From: Roridomyces roridus
Taxonomy: Eukaryota; Basidiomycota; Agaricomycetes; Agaricales; Mycenaceae
DNA length: 64,000 nucleotides
Reading direction: 5' to 3'
Assembly (NCBI GenBank): GCA_029378245.1
Contig: JARKIF010000006.1
Coordinates: forward strand, 2,542,001 to 2,606,000
Below, piece after piece: positions 1 to 12,256 of this stretch (positions within the stretch are counted from its first letter, which is position 1; every line of letters begins with the position of its first letter). The translations under genes were made by a program, and so were the position numbers. The notes under the pieces are model-generated. The model did no database searches and was not told the DNA's origin. It saw only the letters and a program-made list of their open reading frames with translations.

Positions 1-2023
1 TCCGTTCGATGCCGCCTTTTCTTTCCGTTTTTCTTCTGGAACGCATATGAGTATCCGGCAATTCAAAGAGAAAAGGACGCGGACCATAATTCAACAAATT
101 ACGCTCCCATTCCTCTTGCGCCTTTGGGAAACCCTCGGTCGCCAACACACGCAGCGCTTCAAGTAGCTCGTCCTGCCTGTGATTCAATAATGCCGTATGC
201 TCGTTGAAGATGGTGCGTTTTATCAACTTCTGCTCCAAAGTAAGTACAAATGCATTTGAGAGAGAAAGATGACGGACCGTCATGGTGAATTTGTTGTAGG
301 GAAATATATTGGGCATGAGATTGAAGAAATTCTCGTCGTACTCGTCCAGTTTAATCGCTTGCAAAGCAAGTGCGGCGAGTAAAGGTTTGAGAGTCGGCGG
401 AAACTTTGATTTCGTTTCCCAGGACTCTGCAGCGATGGCCTGCTTCATCTTCTCGATATTCACCTGTAGGTCGGGGTGGAAATCTGCAACGTCCACAATT
501 TTCGGTTTCTTCTTTGCCGTGTCCCCACCGCCAACACCGTTGACCGACCTCTTTCGCTTCTTTCCCACCTCATCAGCAGCTCCATTTTCGTCCCCGCCTG
601 GGGTCCCTTCTCCATCATCATGGTCGCCGTTGACGCCGTTGACCGGCGCCCCTTTGCCTCTGCCGGCAAGAGCATCTTCCTCCATGCCGTCTTCCGCCTT
701 TCCCTTGCCTTTGCGCGTCGCTCCGCCGAATACATCCACCTTGCTGTCTTCGTCCTCGTCCTCGAGGGGAATAGGCGAGTCTTTGGTCCCCAGTGCCTTT
801 CCCTTTGCCTTTGAAGGCGGCGCGCTCTTTGAGGTCGAAGAAGTGGTGGATTTGGCGTTCTTTGAGGTGGATGTTGGTTTCAGCGCAGAGGTCGACGCGC
901 TGGGCATGTTGAGTGAAAGTGCAGGGCCCGTTTTCTTCTTTGATTTCGGTTTCTTGGGCGACCTGGGGCGTGCATTGGTAAAGGGTGAAAGAGAGAAGGA
1001 ACTCTTACTTGTCCCGCACCAGTGCAACCTCGCCACTGCTGACATAAAACCCTTTCTGCTTGGTTTGTGCAAAGTACGTGCGTTCGTCGATGGCAAGTTC
1101 CGAGTCGTCAATGAAGGGGTCCGTTATGTCGTAGTACTCTCCTGCTGCCTTGGATTTCTTGGCTGATTTTTTCGGTTTTGCTTTCGTTGCTTTGGGTTTC
1201 TGCATAGAAATTGAGCGAATGGGAGAGACACTGAGAGAGGACATACTCCATCTGCATCCATTTCAACGTCCCCGTCGGCGTCTTTCGTGTTGCTCTTATC
1301 TGCGCCCCCCTCACCGTCGCTCTCACCCTCACTGCTGCTCTCGTCGGCGTACTTCTTGCTTACAATTTCGCCCCACACAAAGCCCTCAGCGCGGGCCTTG
1401 TTCTTGACGTCAATTTCGTAATTATCTGGCCCGCCGAGTTTGATTTCGAGACGGATGGTCTGAACAGGCGGCGGGGGCGGCGGTGGTGGCGGGGGCGGCG
1501 GAGCATGGTGCGATTTGGGCTTCTTGGGAGGCGCCTTTGCAGCAGAGGTAGGAGGGGCGCTGAGGGGGGAAGTTGGCGGTGGAGGACTGGGAGGGGCAGC
1601 GGGATCAACGAGTACAGGAAGCTGAATGGGGTCAGCGACGAGGGGTTTGGACTCTTCTTGTTCAGGAACAAGGTCCTTGTCGACGTCGTCTTCGGACGCG
1701 TTGTCCGAGTCAACGTCGACTGACTCGCTCTCCGAGTCCACGTCTTCATCCTGCTCTTCGTCAGGCTCGTTCCCGTCAGGTCCCTCGTCCGGAGACACAG
1801 ACCCGTCGAAGGGTGGCATGACTGTGTCGTCGTTGTCGGGCGTGCCGAGCTCATCGGCGGCGACGAGAGGCTCGTCCGAGTCGGGTTCGTCCTCTGTACG
1901 AGGCTTGGTAGGACTGCCGTACTCATCGAGGTTGGCGAGGACGCTCCTGGACCGGGAAGCCGAGGAGCTCACGTGTGGGGAGGGAGCAGCCTCGAGCTCA
2001 ACCATCTCCACATCAGAACCCAT
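1..2023 (-). CDS. HPC2: Hpc2/ubinuclein, HIR histone chaperone subunit (3' end outside window)
   Basis: Subunit of the HIR complex, which deposits H3-H4 independently of replication; acts in the nucleus. The start at 2023 opens an acidic, Pro-rich exon that runs to about 1249. After a short intron the Hpc2-related (HUN) core follows at about 1200-1010, with YYDITDPFIDDSEL and YFAQTKQKGFYV readable. A second intron lies at about 963-1008. A Lys/Ser-rich linker follows, then the ubinuclein middle domain at about 390-60 (DEYDENFFNLMPN, then KLIKRTIFNEH), split by an intron at about 240-285. The reading frame is still open at base 1, so the C-terminus is missing. HUN core plus middle domain is diagnostic of Hpc2/ubinuclein. 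I see no frame damage here. The long open frame on the opposite strand (309-1166) is a shadow of the low-complexity linker. Confidence 0.85.
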
Positions 2024-2464
2024 CCTTTTCTGCTCAATCTCGAGGGACTAAACGGCCCAAGGAGTGTGGGGAGGTAGACTAAGAAAGAACACACGGAATA
2101 TGGGGCGGTAGGCGAAAATTGGGGGAAGGGAGCCTCGAGTGGGTGTTGCACGATTCCCTTGTTGGAAGGAGTGCCTGATGTGTGTTGTGGACTAGCAAAA
2201 CGTTTCCATGAAAGCGGAACCTTCAGATCCAGTCTTATCTACATGTCACCCCAAGTTGTCCATTTTTTTCCTACTTTTTCATGCTTCCTTGAATGGATAA
2301 GTGATTACTAGACGAATAATGGCAGGACTGTGGAAGAGGTAGCAAGGTAGTGGCCTACAACAGCCGGCCGAATGTGAGAGTACATACGCGGTCAAAAAGA
2401 GTCATCAAGATTTTGATTCCCGAAACTTTCCGATCCGATTTTTCGAAGGTCTGCAGGAGCAGCC
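2024..2464. promoter_or_regulatory. Divergent intergenic region between HPC2 and the PPR gene
   Basis: 441 bases separate two divergent start codons, so it must hold both promoters and 5' leaders. I see no open frame with recognisable coding character and no RNA gene. T-rich stretches near 2260-2285 are the only visible compositional feature. Confidence 0.5.
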
Positions 2465-5400
2465 ATGCTGCCCAAGGTCGCGACCCACCTACTACACACA
2501 ACTTCTCGCGCGGTCGTCGCCGTTCAAAACCAGACACACACTACTATCAGAAATGTCCTCTCTCCAGGTCCCTCCACTTCTCTGGGACCATGGGGCGGCT
2601 CCAGCAACAGTGGCAGCAACAACGGGCCAAGTTCGGGCGGTCAAAAGTACACGGGCAGTCGCTTCTACTCTGGCTACAGCGACGCGGGTCGTGCTGTAAC
2701 GCAGGCCAACGCGATTACCTCCCAGGACGGTTCCGTCCTCCAGACGGATGATTCGGACGAGGTCCCATCTACCCGTCCATCGTCCCACGCTCCTCGTTCC
2801 AATCGCCCCAGGAGCAGTAGTCTGACCACCCCGTCCTCCCCCGAACTCGGTGTCTTGAAAACGGTGCAGCTCCATGCCAGGTCAAGACACGCGTTCGCTG
2901 GTCGCGCTGTCGACGAGCCAGCCCTTGTCCGTCGAAATTCTACCGCGAATCTTGAGGAGCGGAATGCAGTCGAGCACTCTCCTCCGCCACCCTCGCCCTC
3001 GCGCCCTCGGACCCCCCACGTTGCCCCAGCTGAACCTGCTTCCCCTCCGGAATCTCCTGCTACCATCGCCATCCGCAAAGCCCGGTCTACGGGAGACCCC
3101 GGACAAGTCGCCCAGGCTGTCCGCGACTTGGTTGACCACTCCAAAAGTCCATCCTTGCGCGAGTACAACCTTGCGCTCGTGTCACTGCGCGAGACCCGTC
3201 GGCCGGGAGAGCCTCTGGTTCTGCTCATGCAGACCTATAACGCCATGCTGAAACACGGTCTTATTCCCAACCTCCGCACCTACTTTGAGCTCATCACCGC
3301 CATTACGGACCGCGACCACGAGATCTTCACCACCCTCACCGGGCTTGAGACTCGAGTGAGCCGTGGATCTGCCACCCCTTCCGACCACAGGCATATTGCC
3401 CAGCTTCGCGCCGAAAACACGTTCGACTCGGCAATGAAGCTCTTCAAAACGGTCAATACCAGTGATGGCATGTCCAAGATCCCGCTGTACCTCTATGTCG
3501 CGTTGCTTCGCTCGTGTGCCAACCATCAGAACAAGGATGCAGCCCTGCACGTCCTTGGCGCTCTTGAGAGTCGCTCCGATCTCAAGCCCGTCGCTTCCGT
3601 CTTCAGGCACATGATTCGAGTTTTTACGAATGTTGAAGACCTCGACGGGACAAACGCGGGTACGTTGCTAATCCGTTATTTGGTTTTTTCTTCTAAATTC
3701 TTCTAGAAATGATCTTTGACGAATTCGTGGAGCGCTCAGCTCAAGGAGACATAGATTGGGTTACAGCTTACGATGACGCCAATGGTCCTCGGCGGCAGCA
3801 TTTGCAGGTTTACAACCAGATGATCGAGGCTCACTTCCGTATGGGCGCTCCCGACCGTGCCGTCGAGCTCCTCGAAAAAATGATGTCGTCCTCTGCTCCT
3901 GCTGCTTTTGGGCCCGCCGACGTTCCCCGTCCCGCCTCTTCTACTTACACTGCTATCATCGCCGGATTCGTCCAGTCCGGGGATTTGGACACGGCTGTGG
4001 CGTGGTTCGAGCGACTGCTCACTCAAACTGAGCGCCCTCGCAGCCCCTACGAAGCAGCCGAAACGGTCTTGCGCCCCGATGCCGTCGCTTGGGCTTGCAT
4101 CCTAGATGCACTCGCCTTTGCCGGCCGAACCCAACAGCTCAATCGCATGTTCCTCGCCCTGGTGCAGTGTGCTCCCAAGGATAGTCTCCGCGTTCGCGAT
4201 GCAGATCGCGAGCTTGTCCATCTCGCCAACATGCAGCATTTCGCAGAGTTGACCGACGCGGAAGCCGCGGAGACGACCGACTTCCTTGTACACCATGTCC
4301 TCGGGCGTTTGGATCAAACCGCTGCTCGGCGCCCTCTTTGGCAGAATTTGGTTGCGCGTGGGATGCTCCAGAAAGCGATCGACGTCGCTGCAGATATCCC
4401 GGGCGCGACTGTTCCTGGCATAGAACACCCACTTGCCGCTCTCGCCACGGAGATCTACCGTCGCCATACCACTGTGCCTTACACTATTGCACGTCAGCTC
4501 GTCCGGCTTGCGCAGGAACGTCACGTGGCTGTCGAGCCTGCTCAGGCTGTGCGCGTACTCCAGGCTTACGCTGATGCCAACGACGTACCTGCCGCTGATA
4601 TGGACATTCAGGATTGGACGTTCCTGCTCAATGCTGCTGTTGAGCAGGAGATCGTCGCATCGCACCGGCCCTCGGACTACACTTTTCGAGGACTGGTTGC
4701 TTTGTTGGAGGACATGAGCGCTGTCGGTGTCTCGCTTACAGACGTCCCGGCGCGGGTAATAAGGCAGATCAAGAAGACCATCTTCGTCAAATACGGGACT
4801 GACGAATTGTATGCTCTTTTCAACCGACTTGGCCCCAGTTTTGCTAGCGTCCTGGACCCTTCCGAGCAAGCACCCCCAACTCTCGCATCTGCAGCCGAGC
4901 CGGAAGCCGAATCACCCATGGAGACGAATATGGAGGTGGAGGCAGAGCTACCAGCCCAGGAGGTACACATCAACAAAATGCTGAACAAGTCGATCGAGGA
5001 GACATTGATGCGCCCGTCTTCATCGCTGACATCGACGCTGGACGCAGCGTATGGCGCGTTCCGCGATGGCCTGATGCGCCAGCAAGTCCCCACAGCATTC
5101 ACCATCGGCAAACTGATTCAAGGTCTTGGCCGACAGGGAATGCTGGACCGTGTGCGTGACGTCTACAGTGCTGCCCAGTTACTTCTGCAGTCGCTCGAGT
5201 CGAATAAACAGGCGCAGAGCTCCTCGTGGTTTGCGATTGAGAACTCGATGATAATTGCCCTAGCTCATGCAGGGGACCTCGAGGCAGCCCATATCCATCG
5301 CATGCGCATCTTGGAGATGCATGGTGCCCCGACGGCGGATGCATATGGTGCATTGATTCTATACGTCAAGGATACCACAGACGACACCAGCAACGCCCTT

Positions 5401-6535
5401 GCACTCTTCCATGAAGCTCAAGTCCACCGTGTTGTCCCAAATCAGTATCTCTATAACAACATCATCTCCAAGCTCGCAAAGGCGCGCAAGGCGGACTATG
5501 CCCTCGAGCTTTTCGAGCAAATGAAGGCGGGCGGTGTGGCGAAACCGAGCTCGATTACATATGGCGCCGTCATCGGTGCTTGTGCGCGGGTTGGAGATGT
5601 TCATGCTGCGGAGAACTTGTTCGCCGAGATGGTGGCTTCCCCAGGCTACCGAGCCCGCATTCCGCCGTTCAACACAATGATGCAATTATACACGACGACC
5701 AAGCCTAACCGCGAACGTGCTCTCTTCTTCTACAACCAGCTGCGTTCGGCCAACATCGCGCCCACTGCATATACGTACAAGGTGTGTTTAACTTGATTCA
5801 TCTCGGCATGCGCTCAATTCATGTCCTAGTTGCTCATGGATGCATACGGCCGACTCGATCCAGTCGATATCCCGACCATGGAGCAAATTTGGCAGGCGCT
5901 GCAGGACGACCCAGCGGTGGAATTACAAGGGAACCACTTTGCAACGCTCATCAACGCCTACGGTTGCGTACAAGGCGATCTTGACAAGGCTCTCTCCGTG
6001 TTCAGGTCAATACCCACCTTCCCTGGCGCCCCGCCACGCGATGCACTCGTGTTTGAAGCCATGATCAACACCTTTGTCGCTCACCGCCGTACCGACCTGA
6101 TGCCGGAATACATTGCCCTCATGCACAGCGAAGGCGTCCACATGACCGCATATATCGCCAACTTCCTCATCAAAGGCTACGCAGACGTCGGGGACATGAA
6201 CTCGGCTCGCTCCATCTTTGAAGGCTTGGTAGACCCGCCCAGCGGCATCGCTGCGTTTAACAATCATGCGCCGCACGAGCCTGCTACATCACCAATTATT
6301 GATCCAAGGGAGCCCGTATACAGAGAAGTGAGTCCATACATGCTCGACTTTTTCCCGATTCTCATAGTCGTTCTAGCCTTCCACGTGGGAAGTCATGGTC
6401 CGTGCGGAGCTTGGGTCGGGAAACCGGGACAACGCTCTCGCCCTTTTAGAGAGACTGAAAGCAAGAGGTTATCCGACGGCGGTGGAAAACCGAATCAGCG
6501 GGATTCTCATTGACCATTCGATGGTCTTGTCATGA
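2465..6535 (+). CDS. Mitochondrial pentatricopeptide-repeat (PPR) protein
   Basis: Large PPR protein, probably an organelle RNA-binding factor. Four exons can be joined in frame: 2465-3659, 3707-5781, 5830-6327 and about 6377-6535; the introns are 47-49 bases with GT-AG ends. The product is about 1,300 residues. The N-terminus (MLPKVATHLLHTTSRAVVAV) is basic, Ser/Thr-rich and poor in acidic residues, as expected of a mitochondrial presequence. It is followed by about 200 residues of disordered Pro/Ser-rich sequence. Helical repeats of the PPR kind are readable across the rest, for example TYTAIIAGFVQSGDLDTAV, YNNIISKLAKARKADYALEL and TYGAVIGACARVGDVHAAE. The last exon restores a natural C-terminus ending in GILIDHSMVLS. 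Which RNA it serves cannot be told; fungal relatives act in mitochondrial mRNA maturation or translation. The frame is intact through 4 kb. Confidence 0.85.
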
Positions 6536-6697
6536 GATGTACAGTATCGATGTCGACCCCTTTGTATAATTAGTTTAAACAGCTGTATAGTAGTACATAG
6601 ATCGTTTTCAAAAGTAGACTAGTCGTTCCTCATCCCCACTCCAGAGCTTGTAGTTGAACATTTTTTGGGCAATTTACACGCAATGATACAAATGGTT

Positions 6698-8317
<1,620 letters not shown>

Positions 8318-8370
8318 TGAGCGCGGTCACACGAAAGCTTTGGACAAATATTTGCTGGCAGCTTTAGATC

Positions 8371-9031
8371 ATGTCGTCGATGAACCTCTCCCTCTACAGC
8401 ATAAACGCCTTTCTCATCCTCGACACCGAGGGTTCCCGCGTCCTCGCAAAGTACTACCGCCCCAAAAGCCACCCTCAGGGCGAGTCCAAGCAGTTTCTCA
8501 CTCTCAAGGAGCAAAAGGCATTTGAGAAGGGTCTCTGGCAAAAGACCAAGAAGGCTGGAGGTCTGTATTGTACATGCTGCCCAATGTACTTCTGCTCATC
8601 GGCGCAGGTGATATTATTCTGTACGACGGACACCTGGCGGTATACAAGCACTCGCTGGACTTGATACTATATTTCATTGCGGGCCCGTCGGAGAATGAGC
8701 TCATGTTGTCCACCGCGCTGAACAACTTTGTGGACGCGCTCACACTGCTCTTGCGCAACCAGATCGAGAAGCGCGGTGTGCTTGAGAACCTGGACCTTGT
8801 GCTACTGTGCCTCGACGAAACGATTGACGACGGGTGTGTGCCTTGCCCTTGAACTTGCACATTTAATTCATTCTCCGCAGAATTATCGTCGACACGGATC
8901 CTGCTGCCATTGCGTCGCGTGTGAGCCGGCCACGACCGGACACGACAGAAATCGTCATCAACGAGCAGACGATCATGAGTGCATACCAGACGGTGAAGGA
9001 GAGGATGGTGCAAAGAATCGGCCAGTTGTAA
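8371..9031 (+). CDS. RET3: Coatomer subunit zeta
   Basis: Small subunit of the F-subcomplex of COPI coat, with a longin-like fold, acting in Golgi-to-ER retrograde traffic. Three exons join in frame: 8371-8560, 8608-8833 and 8881-9031. They give about 188 residues. The conserved start [18 protein letters not shown] is followed by RVLAKYY, then [33 protein letters not shown] and a long C-terminal helix. A second ATG three codons downstream of the chosen one could also serve. Length and order match the family. The start lies 53 bases from the divergent RVB1 start, so the two probably share a promoter. Confidence 0.92.
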
Positions 9032-9056
9032 ATTGTACTGTATTTCGATAGACATA

Positions 9057-9821
9057 ATGTCTTCTTACGCCCAACCACATTCACGCGTCTCTGTGCTTTC
9101 GACTTCTTCCCAATCCTCCGTCGAGCACCTATCTCCCGCCGCCTCTTCCACTCGCTTCTCCCTGCCCTCCATCCCGACCACCCCACAGCCCAAGCCCGCG
9201 GGCGTGCGGCCCAACATCTATGACCGGAACCTCAACAAGACACGGATAACAGAGGTCTCTGCCGCCGCCTTTACCTTTTTGTTCTCCGAGACAGTCCAGT
9301 ACACGCAGAAACGCGTCAGCGGCATAAACGACCTCGAGCGGCGTCTCAACACCTTGGGTTACCGCATTGGCACCCGCGTTCTCGAGCTCATGGTCTGGCG
9401 TGCAGAGGGCCAGTCCAAAGCACCCAAGCGCGAGATTAGACTGCTCCCCGCCCTCATGTCTATCCACACCCAGGTCTGGCGCGCTGTCTTTGGCAAGCCA
9501 GCCGATGCCATTGAGAAGAGCGTCGACAATGCCGACGAATACATGATCGTTGACAACGACCCTCTCATCGAACGCTACATCTCCGTTCCAAGGGACATGA
9601 GCCAGCTTAGCTGCTCCTCCTTTACAGCCGGCATCGTCGAAGCTGTCTTGGATGGTTTGGGATTTGTGAGTCTCAAACCTCTTTTACTGGACAACGTCTC
9701 ATTTGTCCAGCCCGCTCGGGTTACTGCACACAGCACGCCAAAAGCACAGTATCCATCCTGTACCACCATTCTTATCAAGCTAGAAAAATCTGTATTAGAG
9801 CGAGAAGAAGTGCTGAAATAA
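9057..9821 (+). CDS. TRS31: TRAPP complex subunit 5 (Trs31/Bet3 family)
   Basis: Core subunit of the TRAPP tethering complexes, which act as Ypt1/Rab1 exchange factors in ER-Golgi and endosomal traffic. The start at 9057 gives a Ser/Pro-rich head of about 50 residues, then the Bet3-fold domain: NIYDRNLNKTRITEVSAAAF, YTQKRVSGINDLERRLNTLG, then the catalytic-loop-like segment PLIERYISVPRDMS and CSSFTAGIVEAVLDGLGF. One intron (9666-9710) is 45 bases, a multiple of three and free of stops, so the unspliced frame also reads through. After it the C-terminus PARVTAHSTP ends at 9821. It follows coatomer zeta on the same strand by only 25 bases. That is very tight for a eukaryotic pair. Confidence 0.9.
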   Translation: MSSYAQPHSRVSVLSTSSQSSVEHLSPAASSTRFSLPSIPTTPQPKPAGVRPNIYDRNLNKTRITEVSAAAFTFLFSETVQYTQKRVSGINDLERRLNTLGYRIGTRVLELMVWRAEGQSKAPKREIRLLPALMSIHTQVWRAVFGKPADAIEKSVDNADEYMIVDNDPLIERYISVPRDMSQLSCSSFTAGIVEAVLDGLGFVSLKPLLLDNVSFVQPARVTAHSTPKAQYPSCTTILIKLEKSVLEREEVLK

Positions 9822-9875
9822 TGAACAAGATTAATTCCGGCTAGTACATTACAAAAACAAGTCCATCGGTCGAGC

Positions 9876-12115
9876 TCATTGCTGTCCCGTAAGTAGATCC
9901 ACGACTCTGTCCCGCGCCTCCTCAACCAATGCATCCTCGAAAACCTCGCTGCTTCCCAACGTGGACCGCAGATTCTGGGCATCCTTGACGCTCGCAGTCT
10001 GCGAACCGCCAAACACTCGTCGGTACAATACGAGGGCGTGAAGCAACTTCTCCACGTCACCCTCCACACTGCCTTCGTCCACGCCATCCAGTTGCAAATC
10101 CAACTCGCCGCCTCCGAGGACACGTCCGACTCGTGCACCGAGAAGACCGACACGTCCTCCGAGTGCACGAGCAGCATTCAGTGCACGCTCCCGCTCCTCT
10201 GTCCCCATCTCGTCTACAGACAGAACAGCATCAGAGAACGCCCGAGCAGAAACCGTGCGCAAGCGTTCACGCGCAATTCCCTCTTCGAGCAAGTTCAAAA
10301 CACCCTTGTTTGCGCTCGATGGAGAGCTGCAAAGCCGGTCCGCCGCTTCGTCGACACCCAGGCCAAGGTTGGTGTCCCACAAACGGGCAGCCAGACGCGA
10401 ACCCAAAGCGGGACAGGACGAACGACCAGGGCAAGCAAGCGCCTGTCGTCTACCGCTGGAGCACGATAAAGACTCAAAGCGGTGCGGAGTCGTGTTGAGA
10501 AGGGTGTGGACGCTAAATAAGAAATGAGTAGGAGATTATGCGATTATTGCTCAGAAACTGACCATTGAGAATGCATGCTTCGGCTGCTGCACGATGTGCG
10601 AGAACGGGGGACGTGGGCTCTTCGTCATCGCCGCTGAGACTCGACAGCGAGAGGTCCGTGTCCGTGTCTTCGTCGTCAGAGGTGGGCGTTACCGGGGCTT
10701 TAACCACTGCCGGCGAAGCGAGGTTGTGCCCCGGAAACGGCCCAAGACGCTCTTCCCAAGCGGAAGCACTATGCTCGCGAGAACCGCGATGCTCACGAGA
10801 AGATGGAAGATTTGGAGCAATCCCATACTCTCGACGCCGATCGGTACACGGCTGAGAACGTGGCCCTCGTGGGCATGGTGTTGCGCCGTAGGGACACTAT
10901 TGTTGGCAAAGAAAGAGAACAAGGCGAAGGCGCCAAGGAGATACTGGCGTTGCGAGTTCTGTGCCTGCATGGGTACCGACGTGGACAAGGCGGGAACGGG
11001 CGCAGATGCAGGCAATGGGACCACTTTGCGTGGACGGCCGCGCTTCTTTTTCTCTCCCTCCACAACAGGCGCTGGTGCCTTGCGCTCCAGCTTTGGTTTG
11101 GACTCGGTCTTGGGTTTCTTGCGCTTACGACCGGTGCCGTCGTCGTCGCTCTCGTCTTCATCGTCATCCTCCTCCGGAGTGGCATTGTTATCGCTGAGCT
11201 CGTCGGTTTCGGGCCCACCGAAACGTGCACACCACTCGCGCTCCCATTCGTGCAGTAGCTCACGCCCACCGACCAGACCGCCAAGCAAGGTCTTGAGCCC
11301 AGCGAGTTCGCGGCTGAGACGTGCCTCGCGGTTCTTGAGCACGCGAATGTATTCAACGGCTTTGCCGAGGACATTGGCTTTAGAGCACTTTCGGGCCACC
11401 TTGACGCCGTCGACGAAGCCACGAGCATCGACAATGTCCTCTGGACCATCGTCGTCAACAGGGTCTCCAGCCTTGATCGCTGCTGCGCGGTCAACCACCC
11501 GAAGTGCCGGAACGGCCTGGCGCAGAGATTGGATGCGAGCGTTCAGGTTGGTGCGGTAGCGACGCTCTATGGTCGTGTGGCTCGTTTTGGGGCGAGGTTG
11601 CGAAGGTACGGTAGGTGATGTGGTCAGTGCGGGAGCTGGAACGGGGCTCGTCGTGAATGCAGGGGGAGGCGGTGCCTGTGCTGGCTGTTGGGGTATGTGC
11701 GGTTTCTGTTCGTCATTTATCTGAACGGCCAATACTATGCCAGCAGATTTGCGGACACGATTGGCAAGTTCAGAGGCAGGATCCTCGTCTGGTTCGGACG
11801 AAGGTGGAGAGTAAGCTGCAAGGGGGGAGAATGAGCCAGAGGTCGAGCCGCTCTCTGAGGAGCTACTCGAGCTCATGTGCGGCGACTCGAAGGTGAATTG
11901 AACGGGTCGTAGGGGTAGCTGAGGGCATTGGGGTCGAATGACATGTCCATGAGATTCAAATCCATTGTAAAGTCCATTTTCTGGTCCTCGGGTGCCGGCC
12001 ACATTGTGGAAATGGTGGACCAGTCGGGAGGGGTACCAGCAGAATCCGTGTCCGTGTCGGAATGCAGGAGGAGGTTGAGAGGGTCGCTGGGATCGAGGCC
12101 AAGGTCGACCGACAT
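9876..12115 (-). CDS. SRE1: SREBP-type bHLH transcription factor with two membrane segments (frame broken as read)
   Basis: Fungal sterol/oxygen-responsive regulator class: an ER membrane-bound bHLH factor released by proteolysis. The start at 12115 opens an acidic activation region (MSVDLGLDPSDPLNLLL). The bHLH lies at about 11600-11250 and has the Tyr that marks SREBPs in its basic region (HTTIERRYRTNLNARI). A leucine-rich coiled segment, an acidic/basic linker and two hydrophobic segments follow (LLGAFALFSFF and IFHLLVSIAVLASIVLPLG) around a short luminal loop. The C-terminal half (to DLLTGQQ at 9876) resembles basidiomycete SREBP regulatory tails. Natural coding jumps frame three times: near 11904 and near 10740, beside short runs of C/G, and somewhere between 10412 and 10572. 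A 59-base intron starting at GTAACG near 10690 could replace the second break. Missing single bases in the assembly, or a decaying gene, both fit. Confidence 0.8.
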
Positions 12116-12256
12116 GAGTGCAGAAATCAAGGCAGAATCAGGCCATTTCAAAGCACGTGTTACAACACTTTATAATTTACTTCAAGTCGCGTCTGGTGGA
12201 ATACAACACGTCTATATCCAGCTAGGTAGATACAAGTCTCTATAGTAAAACAATGT

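Noticed and set aside
309..1166. Long plus-strand open frame (285 codons)
   Set aside because: It is antisense to the low-complexity linker and HUN core of the Hpc2 gene, which is clearly conserved on the minus strand.
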